44,221 bases of DNA. It comes from an uncultured Agathobaculum sp. (GTDB taxonomy: Bacteria; Bacillota; Clostridia; Oscillospirales; Butyricicoccaceae). The translations under genes were made by a program, and so were the position numbers. A model generated the notes under the pieces. That model searched no databases, had not been told where the DNA came from, and saw only the letters and a program-made list of their open reading frames with translations. The stretch is taken from positions 1 to 44,221 of the forward strand of contig NZ_CALWJK010000013.1 of assembly GCF_944380975.1 (NCBI RefSeq). Reading direction: 5' to 3'. Below are positions 31,601-40,792 of this stretch, piece by piece; the first letter of the stretch is position 1; every line of letters starts with the position of its first letter.

Positions 31601-33235
31601 TCACTTCAAATGTAGTATATTGGCAATTTTTTCGCCCTTCGGCAGCAACAGCACATCCTCGCGCTCCACTGCGCGCAACAGCAGCAGCAAAACGACATAC
31701 ACCACCGCTGCAACTGCAATTGCAATCAATGTTGCCAGCTTATCCAAAAGCGTACCCGGCGCCGTATCCAGCACACGCAGCAGCACCGTATGGCTGAGAT
31801 AGGTTGCCGCTCCCATGCCGATTGTAGCCGCGAGCGGCCGCCCTACTGTTTTGCCGAGCGGCGGCAGCGCATGCGACAGCCGCGCAATATGGAACAGATT
31901 GAGCAGCGCAATCAGCCAGTAGCACACTGCCGTGCTGATCGGTGCGCCCAGAATGCCAAACTCCGGATTGCCGATCAGATAATAATCGCCCAGCATCTTG
32001 ACCACCGCGCCCAAGAACATGGAGATCAGCGGCAAATCAATGCGCCCGAACGCCTGCAAAGTGGCGTTCGTCACCGCAACCAGCGCTACCGCCGGCACAG
32101 CAAAGCCCAGCATCGCCATAAGCGGGCCGCCCTGCTCGGATACGCCCACCGAATAGAACATCCGCAGGATCGGGCCGGACAGCAACAGGAATCCCGCACC
32201 TGCCGGCAGCGTGATAATCATAGTCAAACGCATAGCCGTTCCCATGGTTTTGGACACCTTAGTAAAGTTCTGCGATGCCCGCGCACTGGCAATAGTAGGT
32301 AATACGCTCACCGCAAGCGCTGTAATCAGTGTCTGCGGCAGGTTGAAGAAATTCACCGTACCCGTATAGATGCCGTAGGCGGTCGTTGCCGCCTCAGCCG
32401 TCATGCCGACCGCCGGGCTTTGCAGCCGCGCGGCAATCAGCGCCACATCGATCAGGTCAGTCAGGCTCATAACCGCCGAACTGATCGTGATCGGAATGGA
32501 AAGCGAAAGCAGCGTTTTGACCAGCTCCCGCGTCGGCCGCACCGCGTCGCTGAGCAGCTGTACCCTCTCACTGCGGCGGCGGCTGATGCCCGCCTGAATC
32601 ATCATATAACCGGCTGCCACCACTTCGCCCAATGTAACACCCAGCACGGTCAGCGCTGCAACGACCGAATCGTCCATACCGTTCTGTTTGGCATAGTACG
32701 CAAGACCCAGACCGGCAAACAGCTTGCCCATCGCCTCGATCACCTGCGAAACCGCGGTCGGCACCATGTTCGCGCGTCCCTGATAATATCCGCGGAATAC
32801 CGAGATGATAGCGACCATCGCAACGCTCGGCGCAATCGCCATGACTGCCAGCCGCGCATCCGGGTTTTTGATCCAGCCTGCAAACGTACCCGCGCCGAAG
32901 AACAGCACTACCGTCGCCAGCACGCCGACCGGCACAAAAATGCCCGCCGCCACGCGCACGATGCGGCGCACCTCACGCTCACGCCCGCAGGCGGTCGCCT
33001 CAGCCACCATTTTGGACAGCGCAGCAGGCAGGCCGACCGTCGAGATAATGAGCATCGCGGTATAGATGCGGTAGGCCGCGCTGAACAGGCCGAACGCCGG
33101 GGACTCCTCCCCGCCGATCATGTTCTGCAGCGGAATCTGGAAAAACGCGCCGATCACTTTTACAATCAGGCTCGCCACCATCAAAATGACCGCGCCTTGG
33201 ATAAAATTCTGTTTTTTTCGCTGCAAACAATACAC
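31601..33235 (-). CDS. polysaccharide/lipid flippase, SpoVB/YabM (MOP) family
   Basis: This membrane protein of up to 544 residues has about 14 hydrophobic segments and MOP-family features: NFIQGAVILMVASLIVKVIGAFFQIPLQNMIGGEESPAFGLFSAAYRIYTAML at the start and DVALIAARLQ mid-way. SpoVB-type relatives flip lipid-linked wall precursors during sporulation, and this locus corresponds to yabM. The GTG at 33235 has no clear RBS and a TTG three codons later is possible. A sigma-E-like promoter lies just upstream, in keeping with a spore role. Confidence 0.9.
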   Translation of the reverse strand: MYCLQRKKQNFIQGAVILMVASLIVKVIGAFFQIPLQNMIGGEESPAFGLFSAAYRIYTAMLIISTVGLPAALSKMVAEATACGREREVRRIVRVAAGIFVPVGVLATVVLFFGAGTFAGWIKNPDARLAVMAIAPSVAMVAIISVFRGYYQGRANMVPTAVSQVIEAMGKLFAGLGLAYYAKQNGMDDSVVAALTVLGVTLGEVVAAGYMMIQAGISRRRSERVQLLSDAVRPTRELVKTLLSLSIPITISSAVMSLTDLIDVALIAARLQSPAVGMTAEAATTAYGIYTGTVNFFNLPQTLITALAVSVLPTIASARASQNFTKVSKTMGTAMRLTMIITLPAGAGFLLLSGPILRMFYSVGVSEQGGPLMAMLGFAVPAVALVAVTNATLQAFGRIDLPLISMFLGAVVKMLGDYYLIGNPEFGILGAPISTAVCYWLIALLNLFHIARLSHALPPLGKTVGRPLAATIGMGAATYLSHTVLLRVLDTAPGTLLDKLATLIAIAVAAVVYVVLLLLLRAVEREDVLLLPKGEKIANILHLK

Positions 33236-33257
33236 GCCCTTTGCTTTTTCTTATATT

Positions 33258-33286
33258 ACCGTATGGCAGGGCGCTCCGAAATATGT
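33258..33286 (-). promoter_or_regulatory. candidate sigma-E promoter of the flippase gene
   Basis: On the minus strand ACATATT (33286-33280), 14 nt, CATACGGT (33265-33258). The ATATT and CATAC cores match the sigma-E consensus; the other bases differ. A sigma-A reading (TTTCGG, 17 nt, TAATAT) overlaps it, so the assignment is tentative. Confidence 0.45.
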
Positions 33287-33288
33287 GT

Positions 33289-33681
33289 TCACAGCGCGCC
33301 GCCGCAGCCCGAGCAATACGCATCCTCTCGGCTGCATGTTTTGCCGCAGTGCGGGCAGACCACGATCGTCTTCATGCCCGCCAGCTCCTCACGCAAAGCC
33401 GCGATCTTCTCCTGCTTTGCGTCTACCGCGGCGATTTTTTCATCCATTTCGTCGTTTGAAACCGCGCTGCCGCGGTGCAGCTCATAAACCATTCGCCCAA
33501 TCTCCTTGTAGAGCACCTCGCACTCGGTATTGAGATCGGAAATCTGCAAATTGATGCGGGTCGCACCGGCCAGCTCGGTCGCCTTTTTGCCCGCGACATC
33601 CGCCGCACGGCCGGCAACCTTGCCGGTTTTTTCCGCCATCACTTTGATTTTGTCCAGAAACGATTGTACCTTTGCATCCAT
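33289..33681 (-). CDS. zinc-ribbon protein with coiled-coil region, function unknown
   Basis: This 130-residue protein has a helical N-terminal part (MDAKVQSFLDKIKVMAEKTGKVAG, then a segment like short coiled coils to about 105) and a C-terminal zinc ribbon with CPHCGKTC and YCSGCG (about 109-127). No signal peptide or enzyme motif is visible. ATG at 33681 has GGAG 9 nt upstream. Proteins of this layout are common in clostridia but without a named role that I know. Confidence 0.82.
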   Translation of the reverse strand: MDAKVQSFLDKIKVMAEKTGKVAGRAADVAGKKATELAGATRINLQISDLNTECEVLYKEIGRMVYELHRGSAVSNDEMDEKIAAVDAKQEKIAALREELAGMKTIVVCPHCGKTCSREDAYCSGCGGAL

Positions 33682-33771
33682 CGCCCATCGCTCCTTCCAC
33701 GCGGCCAAAGACCGCCATATTTGGTTTATTATACTTCACACCCTGCCAAAAAGCAAGGTTTTGTGCCTGTT

Positions 33772-34695
33772 TCAGCCGATAAACTCATGCAGCACCGAAT
33801 CCTCCGGCAGGAAATCCATATAATCAATCGGCGCCACCTGCCCAAGCACTGCGCCGATCGGCGCAAGATCTGCTGCGGGCAGCGCCTCTGCATACTGCTG
33901 CAGCCGCAGCGTCAATTGCTGCATCAGGATGCACAGTTCATACGGCAAAAACGTATCCACCGTCAGGTTAGCCTGCCCACGATACGGCGCGATATACAGA
34001 CGCTCGCCCCGTCGCACCGAATTCCACTGATGCAGGGTTTCCTCAACCGGGGAGTTGCGGAACAGACTGTCGCGCATGGCGCGGCGCAAAAAGCGCAGCA
34101 TATATGGCTCCAGCCGTGTTCCCTCTTCGGAGACGACCGCGCTGGCCACCGACAAATACACGCCAGTCGACGCATGCGCCAGATCGCCCATGATAACGGG
34201 ATTGAACGAATGGATGCCCTCGATGAGCACCACCTCGTCCGGGTCGAGCCGCAGCGTGCGCGCATCTGGAATCGAAGTGCGCGTTTCAAAATCAAACCGC
34301 GGCAAACTGATTTCTTGTCCTTCCGCCAGCTGCGCCAGATGCTGACTGAGCAGCGGCAGATTCATGCAGTCCGGGCTTTCCAAATCGGGTACACCGTTTT
34401 CCGGGTCGGGCGGAATCTCGTAGGTGCCGACCGTGCGATAATAATCATCCATTGAGATCATCTCGGCATGGATGCCATGCGCTTTCAACGCGCGCGCGAT
34501 GCGGTCATTGGTCGTGGTCTTGCCCGAAGAGGACGGCCCGTTGATGAGCACGATCGGCTTGTGCGTGCTGTTGCGCGCGATCTCTTCCGCCACGAAAAGC
34601 ACTTGCTCATGATATTGCTGTTCACAATCCCGGATAAACTCCGCCGCATCATACCGCGCGCGGTGATTGATATATTTGAGCGTGTATTCCGCCAT
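33772..34695 (-). CDS. uridine kinase-like P-loop kinase
   Basis: This 307-residue protein has a nucleotide-binding Walker A at residues 53-61 (GPSSSGKTT), the kinase substrate segment ISMDDYYR, and VVLIEGIHSFNP. It resembles the uridine kinase/phosphoribulokinase superfamily, with an extra N-terminal helical part (about 1-45) and a long C-terminal region (about 215-307). Clostridial relatives are often annotated as uridine kinase although the substrate is unproven. AAGGAGG precedes the ATG. It is 14 bp after hemZ and likely co-transcribed. Confidence 0.85.
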   Translation of the reverse strand: MAEYTLKYINHRARYDAAEFIRDCEQQYHEQVLFVAEEIARNSTHKPIVLINGPSSSGKTTTNDRIARALKAHGIHAEMISMDDYYRTVGTYEIPPDPENGVPDLESPDCMNLPLLSQHLAQLAEGQEISLPRFDFETRTSIPDARTLRLDPDEVVLIEGIHSFNPVIMGDLAHASTGVYLSVASAVVSEEGTRLEPYMLRFLRRAMRDSLFRNSPVEETLHQWNSVRRGERLYIAPYRGQANLTVDTFLPYELCILMQQLTLRLQQYAEALPAADLAPIGAVLGQVAPIDYMDFLPEDSVLHEFIG

Positions 34696-34709
34696 AACCC
34701 GTTCCCTCC

Positions 34710-36173
34710 TTATTGCTTGGGAAATAGTAGCTTGCGTTTGCCATCTGCCAGCCGGTCGGCGGCTCGGATGTACTCGAGCGGATATTTGGGATTGTTCGTC
34801 CGCTCAATCCAGCCGGTCGCGCGCTCAACGCGCTTGGACACGCCGCCCGCGCCCAGCGACAAAATGGTCTGCAATTCCTCCATCATGGTCACATTGTAAA
34901 AGCATTCGGTATCCGGTTTACACCAGCCGACGTTTTCAAAGCCGCCGGCAGTGAACTTCTGCCGGTACAGATAGTATGGCCCGTACCCCGCCGTTTGCAG
35001 CGCTTGCGCCGCGCCGTCCAGCATGCGCGAAACCGTATCACGCTGTGCAGAGGCCGCCGCTTTATCCGTCAAATCTGCGCCGCGCTTGATCGCCAGCGTG
35101 TGCACCGTGATATTTTCAGGCGCAAGACCGATCAGCGTGTCGATCGTGCGGGCGAAGCTGTCCGCCGTGTCTCCGGTTAGACCCGCGATCACATCCATGT
35201 TGATTGCATCGAAGCCTGCCCGCCGCGCTTCTTGATAGGCGCGCAGCACGTCCTGTGCGCTGTGCCGCCGTCCGATAGCGGCGAGTACCGCATCCTCCAT
35301 GGACTGCGGATTGATGCTCACGCGCCCGACGCCTGCCGCCCGCAGCGCCGCCAGTTTTTCCGGCGTAATCGTATCCGGTCGCCCCGCTTCCACAGTATAT
35401 TCACGGAGTGCGGAAAAATCAAAGCTTTTTTCCAGCACCGCGAGCAGACGCGCCAGCTGTTTTTCGTCCAGCGTAGTCGGCGTGCCGCCGCCGATATACA
35501 CACTCTGCACCCGCTTGCCCGTCTCGCGCACGAGCGCAGCGGTCTCCTCGATCTCTCGGCACAGCGTATCGAGGTACGGCTCGATCAGATGACCCGACTG
35601 CGCGGTCGTGGACGAAACGAACGAGCAATAATAGCACCGCGACGGACAAAACGGAATGCCGACATAGAGCGAAATATCGTCCGGCCCGATCGCGCGGTCG
35701 AGTTCCATCGCGGTCGCCGCCGCACGAATGGTCAGCGCCGTGCGGGCAGACGAGACATGGAAATGCTCCCGCAAATACTGGGCGGCCTCGCCGCGGCTCA
35801 TGCCGCGCTCAATGAGTCCGCGCGCGAGCTTTGCCGGACGCACACCGGTCAGGCTGCCCCAAACGGGCGACTGCGGCAGCGCGGGCACGACCGCGTCGTA
35901 TACGGTCGTTTTGACCAGTTCAGTTACCGTGCGTTTATAGTCGAGCGGCTGCAATCCTGCAACCGACGCACTACGCACACTTTCCCGCACCATACCGTCC
36001 AGACAGACGATTGCTTTTGCCTGCGCCTGTCCGTTAGTCTCGGTTAAAATACTGCGGCACCAGTCGCCATCCTCTACCGCGTCCACACGCGTCAGCGTAA
36101 TGGTCGGCAACAGATGGAACAACATTTCCTCCACGGCATGCTTGAGCGCATGCCCTTCCATGGTATAAACCAT
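34710..36173 (-). CDS. hemZ: radical SAM coproporphyrinogen dehydrogenase-like protein HemZ
   Basis: Oxygen-independent coproporphyrinogen oxidase family. The 487 residues show an N-terminal HemZ-specific part (about 1-165), then the radical SAM domain with CPSRCYYCSF (CxxxCxxC) and the glycine-rich YIGGGTPTTL. HemZ-type proteins act in heme synthesis in B. subtilis; in anaerobes without a full heme pathway the reaction is less certain. ATG at 36173 overlaps the MBL gene's TGA; a GTG one codon earlier is possible. No other heme genes are in the window. Confidence 0.9.
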   Translation of the reverse strand: MVYTMEGHALKHAVEEMLFHLLPTITLTRVDAVEDGDWCRSILTETNGQAQAKAIVCLDGMVRESVRSASVAGLQPLDYKRTVTELVKTTVYDAVVPALPQSPVWGSLTGVRPAKLARGLIERGMSRGEAAQYLREHFHVSSARTALTIRAAATAMELDRAIGPDDISLYVGIPFCPSRCYYCSFVSSTTAQSGHLIEPYLDTLCREIEETAALVRETGKRVQSVYIGGGTPTTLDEKQLARLLAVLEKSFDFSALREYTVEAGRPDTITPEKLAALRAAGVGRVSINPQSMEDAVLAAIGRRHSAQDVLRAYQEARRAGFDAINMDVIAGLTGDTADSFARTIDTLIGLAPENITVHTLAIKRGADLTDKAAASAQRDTVSRMLDGAAQALQTAGYGPYYLYRQKFTAGGFENVGWCKPDTECFYNVTMMEELQTILSLGAGGVSKRVERATGWIERTNNPKYPLEYIRAADRLADGKRKLLFPKQ

Positions 36174-36805
36174 CACTTACCAACCGCCTGCAGCATATAC
36201 GAATTGGCAACACGTTCCTCGGACAAGGTCGAAAGCCCCTCATGTCCGGGCAGCACCTTATAGTCGCCCTCCAGATCGTGCAGACGCTTGAGCGAGTGCA
36301 GCATCTGGCTGAAATCGCCTCCCTCAAGGTCGCAGCGGCCGCATTCATGGCGGAACAGAGTATCTCCCGTGAACAGGCAGTCCTCAATCTGAATGACCGA
36401 CGAGCCGGGCGTGTGTCCCGGGGTGTTCATATAGGTCGCGATCAGGTTGCCAAAGGTGACCTGCGTGCCCTCGGTTGCCACAATATCCGGCGTGTCCTCG
36501 ATATAGCCGCGCGCCAGTGCGCGGAACGGGCGCATGTTCTCGTGCTTGAGCAACCACAGGTCTCCCTCCGGCACGACATATTTTGCGCCGGTCTTTTCCA
36601 GCACCTCATGCGCGGCGAGAATATGGTCGAAATGCGCATGCGTCAGCAGCACATACTTGACCGTCAGCTTTTCCTCCGCCACGGCATGCAGAATCGAGGG
36701 CGCGTTGTCGCCCGGGTCGATCACCGCGGCCTCACGGCTGTTTTCGTCATAAACAATATAGCAGTTGGTAGCTACCGCACCAACGCAAAGCTGCATGATT
36801 TTCAT
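36173..36805 (-). CDS. MBL-fold hydrolase (glyoxalase II-like)
   Basis: This 210-residue metallo-beta-lactamase fold protein carries the metal motif THAHFDHI (HxHxDH), then TPGHTPGSS, TGDTLFRHECGR and PGHE. It resembles YqgX-type hydroxyacylglutathione hydrolase-like proteins; the substrate in a glutathione-poor clostridium is unknown. I chose ATG 36805, where AGGAG lies 9 nt upstream; ATG 36811 is too close to it. The stop overlaps the hemZ start. Confidence 0.9.
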   Translation of the reverse strand: MKIMQLCVGAVATNCYIVYDENSREAAVIDPGDNAPSILHAVAEEKLTVKYVLLTHAHFDHILAAHEVLEKTGAKYVVPEGDLWLLKHENMRPFRALARGYIEDTPDIVATEGTQVTFGNLIATYMNTPGHTPGSSVIQIEDCLFTGDTLFRHECGRCDLEGGDFSQMLHSLKRLHDLEGDYKVLPGHEGLSTLSEERVANSYMLQAVGK

Positions 36806-36824
36806 AAGCATGATCTCCTTTCCG

Positions 36825-37274
36825 TCACCGCATCTGCGCGGTGTCCATCCACAGGGTAACCGGTCCATCGTTGAGCAGATCGACCTTCATATCCGCGCCG
36901 AACTCACCGGTCTCGACCGGCAGGCCGCTCTCGCGGCAGCGCGCAATAAACGCTTCGTAGAGCGGGATCGCAGTCTCCGGCCGCGCCGCCGCGGTAAAGC
37001 TCGGGCGGTTGCCCTTTTTGCAGTCGCCGTACAGCGTAAACTGCGATACGACCAGAATCCCGCCGCCCACATCCGACAGTGAGCGATTCATTTTATCGTT
37101 TTCATCGGTGAACACACGGAGTTTGACCGTTTTATCGGCCAGATAAACCGCGTCATCCACCGTATCTCCGTCCGTGATACCGAGCAGGACGAGAAAGCCT
37201 TGCCCGATTTGCCCGCGCACTGCGCCGTCGATCGTGACCGACGCGCGCGACACACGCTGAATCAGTGCCCGCAT
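36825..37274 (-). CDS. dtd: D-aminoacyl-tRNA deacylase
   Basis: Dtd removes wrongly attached D-amino acids (and glycine from tRNA-Ala) from tRNA. The 149 residues show [36 protein letters not shown], and the closing GxPVT segment [10 protein letters not shown] near residue 140. ATG at 37274 has GAGGGAA upstream. It follows metG after a terminator and could use readthrough, since no promoter is visible. Confidence 0.97.
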   Translation of the reverse strand: MRALIQRVSRASVTIDGAVRGQIGQGFLVLLGITDGDTVDDAVYLADKTVKLRVFTDENDKMNRSLSDVGGGILVVSQFTLYGDCKKGNRPSFTAAARPETAIPLYEAFIARCRESGLPVETGEFGADMKVDLLNDGPVTLWMDTAQMR

Positions 37275-37320
37275 AGTTTCCCTCATTTCCGGCGCGACTG
37301 CCGCGCCCTCCTTATTTGGA

Positions 37321-37350
37321 AAAGGGGCTGCGACAGCACGCAGCCCCTTT
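37321..37350 (-). terminator. terminator after metG
   Basis: A perfect 12-bp stem (37321-37332 with 37339-37350) ends in TTTTCC on the minus strand, a short T run. Confidence 0.8.
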
Positions 37351-37362
37351 CGCTCTTTCATT

Positions 37363-39297
37363 TTAGCACAGCTTCGAGCCGGCTTCAATCGCATCATCGA
37401 GCATGAGCAGATTGAGTTTGCCGTCCTTCTCGGCGGACAGCAGCATACCGTTCGACTCCTGCCCCATCATCTTGCGCGGCGGCAGGTTGGTGACGGCAAC
37501 AACCGTCTTGCCGACAAGTTCCTCCGCCTTATAATACTTGGCAATACCCGACAGGATCTGGCGCGGCGTGCCCGAGCCATCATCCAGCTGGAATTTGAGC
37601 AGCTTTTCGCTCTTCTTGACATTCTCGCAAGCCAGCACCTTGCATACGGTCATATCGACCTTGCAGAAGTCGTCAAACGGAATATCCGGCAGGAAGGTGA
37701 CAGCCGGCTTTTCCGGCTCCATCTGCGCCTTCTTCTCCTCCTCAATCTCGGCCAGCTTCTTCGGGATGTCGATGCGCTCGAACAGAATGGACGCTTCGCC
37801 CACCGATGCGCCCGCGGTCATGCCGCCGAACGCTGCAAGGCTCTCGACGCCCTTGTCCTCGGTGCCCAGCTGCGCGAAGATCTTGTCCGCCGTCTCCGGC
37901 AGATACGGGCGCAGCATGGTCGCCGCAAAGCGGATGGATTCAAGCAGGTTGTACAGCACCGTGCCCAGACGGCCCTTCTTGGCTTCGTCCTTCGCGAGCG
38001 CCCACGGCATGGTCTCGTCGATATACTTGTTCGAGCGGCGCAGCAGCGCAAACACCTCATCGATCGCGTCCGCAACGTGCAGGTCGGCCATGCGCTTTTC
38101 AACCGCAGCAGGCAGGCCAAGCGCAACTGCCTTCAGCTCGTCATCCACCGGCTCGGCATCCGCCAGAGCAGGCACGATACCGTCAAAATACTTTTTGGTC
38201 ATCGCAATCGTGCGATTGACCAGATTACCGAGTACGTTTGCAAGCTCCGAGTTGATACGCTCGCAGATCAGCTCATAGGAGATCACGCCGTCGTTGGCAA
38301 ACGGCATCTCATGCAGCACATAGTAGCGCACCGCGTCAACACCGAACAGACGCACCAGATCGTCTGCATAAATCACGTTGCCGAGCGACTTGGACATCTT
38401 GCCCTCGCCCACGAGCAGCCACGGGTGACCGAATACCTGCTTGGGCAGCGGCTCGCCCAGCGCCATCAGGAAGATCGGCCAGTAAATCGTGTGGAAACGA
38501 ATGATATCCTTGCCGATCAGGTGCACATCCGCCGGCCAGAACTTCTTGTAATGCTCGTCATGGTTGCCGTCCGGATCGTAGCCGCAGAAGGTGATATAGT
38601 TGGTCAGCGCGTCCAGCCACACATACACAACGTGACCGGGGTCGAAATCAACTGGGATGCCCCACGAGAACGAGGTGCGCGATACGCACAGGTCTTGCAG
38701 GCCGGGCTTCAAGAAGTTGTTGACCATCTCATTCTTGCGGCTCTCCGGCTGGATGAACTCCGGATGCTCCTCGATGTGCTTCATCAGACGATCGGCATAC
38801 TTGCTCATGCGGAAGAAGTAAGCCTCCTCCTCCTCATCCACGACCGGGCGGCCGCAGTCCGGGCAGCAGCCATCCTTGAGCTGGCTCTCGGTCCAGAAGG
38901 ACTCGCAGGGCTTGCAGTACTTGCCCTTATAGCTGCCCTTGTAGATATCGCCCTGATCGTACAGCTTCTTGAAAATCTTCTGCACTTTCTTCTCATGCAT
39001 CGGGTCGGTCGTGCGGACAAACTTGTCGTAGGTGGTGTTCATCAGGTCCCAGATCTCCTTGACCTGTCCTGCGACATTGTCGACGTGCTGCTGCGGCGTG
39101 ATGCCCGCAGCCTCCGCCTTTTCCTGAATCTTCTGGCCGTGCTCATCGGTGCCGGTCTGGAAATAAACGTCATAGCCAGTCAGGCGCTTATAGCGCGCGA
39201 TGGCGTCGGCCAGCACGATCTCATACGTGTTGCCGATATGCGGCTTTGCCGAGGTATAGGCAATCGCCGTCGAGATATAGTAGGGTTTCTTGTCCAT
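37363..39297 (-). CDS. metG: methionyl-tRNA synthetase
   Basis: MetG charges tRNA-Met. The 644 residues show HIGN (HIGH box, near 20-23), a zinc knuckle (YCKPCE and CCPDCGRP, about 126-150), KMSKSLGN near 300, and a C-terminal EMAP-like tRNA-binding domain (about 540-644, with [12 protein letters not shown]). This is the typical form of Bacillota. AAAGGAG lies 9 nt before the ATG. Its leader is a Met-specific T-box, so uncharged tRNA-Met should release transcription. Confidence 0.98.
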   Translation of the reverse strand: MDKKPYYISTAIAYTSAKPHIGNTYEIVLADAIARYKRLTGYDVYFQTGTDEHGQKIQEKAEAAGITPQQHVDNVAGQVKEIWDLMNTTYDKFVRTTDPMHEKKVQKIFKKLYDQGDIYKGSYKGKYCKPCESFWTESQLKDGCCPDCGRPVVDEEEEAYFFRMSKYADRLMKHIEEHPEFIQPESRKNEMVNNFLKPGLQDLCVSRTSFSWGIPVDFDPGHVVYVWLDALTNYITFCGYDPDGNHDEHYKKFWPADVHLIGKDIIRFHTIYWPIFLMALGEPLPKQVFGHPWLLVGEGKMSKSLGNVIYADDLVRLFGVDAVRYYVLHEMPFANDGVISYELICERINSELANVLGNLVNRTIAMTKKYFDGIVPALADAEPVDDELKAVALGLPAAVEKRMADLHVADAIDEVFALLRRSNKYIDETMPWALAKDEAKKGRLGTVLYNLLESIRFAATMLRPYLPETADKIFAQLGTEDKGVESLAAFGGMTAGASVGEASILFERIDIPKKLAEIEEEKKAQMEPEKPAVTFLPDIPFDDFCKVDMTVCKVLACENVKKSEKLLKFQLDDGSGTPRQILSGIAKYYKAEELVGKTVVAVTNLPPRKMMGQESNGMLLSAEKDGKLNLLMLDDAIEAGSKLC

Positions 39298-39365
39298 CTT
39301 TTCCTTCTCCTTTATCCTTAGGTTTGCGAAATTTTATCCGTTTTCATACGCATGTTGGCAAAGAA

Positions 39366-39660
39366 ACAAAAAGCCCTCCTCCCCGAATGAATATCATCCA
39401 AGGACGAGAGCAAACCGCTTCCGTGTTACCACCTTGCTTCACGCGCCCCTCGCGGCGGCGCGCCTTAACGGGTACTGCCATACCCCGATCCGATAACGGG
39501 AATCCCCCGCCGCAGCCTATGGCGGGCATACCGCCGGTCGGTGCGGTGCTCCGAGGCCATTTTCCGCCGCGCCCTTCGCATCCCGCTTGCACCATCCGGG
39601 ACTCGCTTTGCCGTACTGCGCCGCGTACTTTCCTCTTCATCGCCGTGTTGCCGATAGAAT
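39366..39660 (-). promoter_or_regulatory. T-box leader, methionine-specific, with terminator
   Basis: Evidence on the minus strand: the T-box sequence AAGGTGGTAACACGG (39435-39421) with the acceptor-pairing TGGT; Stem I signs GAAGAGGAAAGTA, GCGAGTCCCGG and GGTGCAAGC; and a specifier ATG (39560-39558) followed by G. The terminator is a 17-bp stem with one mismatch (39373-39389 with 39395-39411), then TTTTTGTTT. The transcript start is near 39660. The Met codon and the metG gene agree. Confidence 0.93.
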
Positions 39661-39666
39661 GGTTTC

Positions 39667-39695
39667 ATTATAGCATTGCCCGTGAGCACTGTCAA
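39667..39695 (-). promoter_or_regulatory. metG promoter
   Basis: On the minus strand TTGACA (39695-39690), 17 nt, TATAAT (39672-39667): exact sigma-A consensus. Confidence 0.95.
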
Positions 39696-39700
39696 GCGCG

Positions 39701-39728
39701 CGAAACGGCGGGAAAACCCGCCGTTTCG
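39701..39728 (-). terminator. hairpin after the DUF975 gene
   Basis: A perfect 12-bp stem (39701-39712 with 39717-39728, AAAA loop) lies 15 bp after the DUF975 stop, directly upstream of the metG -35. It lacks a T run on the minus strand, so termination may be weak or Rho-aided. Confidence 0.55.
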
Positions 39729-39742
39729 ATCTTCATTTTGGT

Positions 39743-40738
39743 TTATTGCGGGGTGCCGTCTCCGCCCTGTCCCGGCCAAGAGTCGGTCAAAGAGGTGTCC
39801 TGCGGTCCCATGACCGGCGTTATCGGTGTGGAAAGATACTCGTACATGCCGAAGAAGGAAGTCATCTCATAAGCATTCAGGAATGCACCCAGCAGAATCC
39901 CAAGGCAAAGCGCCGCGATGAGCGCCGTCACCAGAATTGCAATGCCGGTGCCGCCCTGTACCAGAACCAGACCGGCAACGCCAAGACCGCTGCACAGATA
40001 AACAGCGCCCAGCAGCAGGATATACCAGCCAATAAAGCTAAGCACAAACACAAACAGCTTGCCGTACTGCCATTTAAAGGCCGCAGACGCTTCACGCGTT
40101 GCATCCCAGACGCTGTGCGTCTCATCATCGCACAGGATGGCCCAACCCGCGCTGTAAGTCATCACCTTGATCTCGATCGGGATGAGCGCAATGATGTACA
40201 GAATATTGAGAACCGTCAGCACCACGGAAACACTGTTCGCATTGCCGTTCATCGCCGCGCTGATTGCCAAAGAAAACGCCAGCACCATGTACACAATGGT
40301 CGGCGCGATCATCCACAGGATCGAGCGGAACGCCAAACAAAATTCCATCTTGATGCCTGCCCATGCCGAACGGAGCGAGGTGAAGGGCTTGAACAGGGTG
40401 CTGACACCCGGTTCCTCCCCACGCTGCAATCCCAGATAAAACCGCATCATGCCCAAGGAAAGCGGGCCGCTGATAACGATCATCAGGAACACCACGATCC
40501 AAACGGTATTCATGCTCTGTGTCAGTGCCATGCTGAGCATATACTCATCGGTGTATCCCGCCATCATCATGAAAAACACCCGGCCGAACATCGACAGATA
40601 CATCATCAGAAACAGCAGCACAAACGGCACTGCATACAAAAAGTTGATGCCGATACAGCGTCCCAGATTGTTCATCACCCGTCCCTTACAGGCTTTCTTG
40701 ATCTCTTTGCGCGTCTGCGCGGTAAACTCTTGTTTCAT
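39743..40738 (-). CDS. DUF975 family membrane protein
   Basis: This 331-residue membrane protein has about six hydrophobic segments. It resembles the DUF975 family, whose role is unknown, with the usual amphipathic start (ELRKEIKKACKG-like: KQEFTAQTRKEIKKACKGR) and ISGPLSLGMMRFYLGLQRGEEP mid-way. AGGAGG precedes the ATG. It lies downstream of the VanW gene by 54 bp. The C-terminus is Gly/Pro-rich and short. Confidence 0.85.
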   Translation of the reverse strand: MKQEFTAQTRKEIKKACKGRVMNNLGRCIGINFLYAVPFVLLFLMMYLSMFGRVFFMMMAGYTDEYMLSMALTQSMNTVWIVVFLMIVISGPLSLGMMRFYLGLQRGEEPGVSTLFKPFTSLRSAWAGIKMEFCLAFRSILWMIAPTIVYMVLAFSLAISAAMNGNANSVSVVLTVLNILYIIALIPIEIKVMTYSAGWAILCDDETHSVWDATREASAAFKWQYGKLFVFVLSFIGWYILLLGAVYLCSGLGVAGLVLVQGGTGIAILVTALIAALCLGILLGAFLNAYEMTSFFGMYEYLSTPITPVMGPQDTSLTDSWPGQGGDGTPQ

Positions 40739-40792
40739 CCGTCATCCTCCTACCGATGCTGATATTTGATGTTATGAAGCCGCCTGCGTTTG

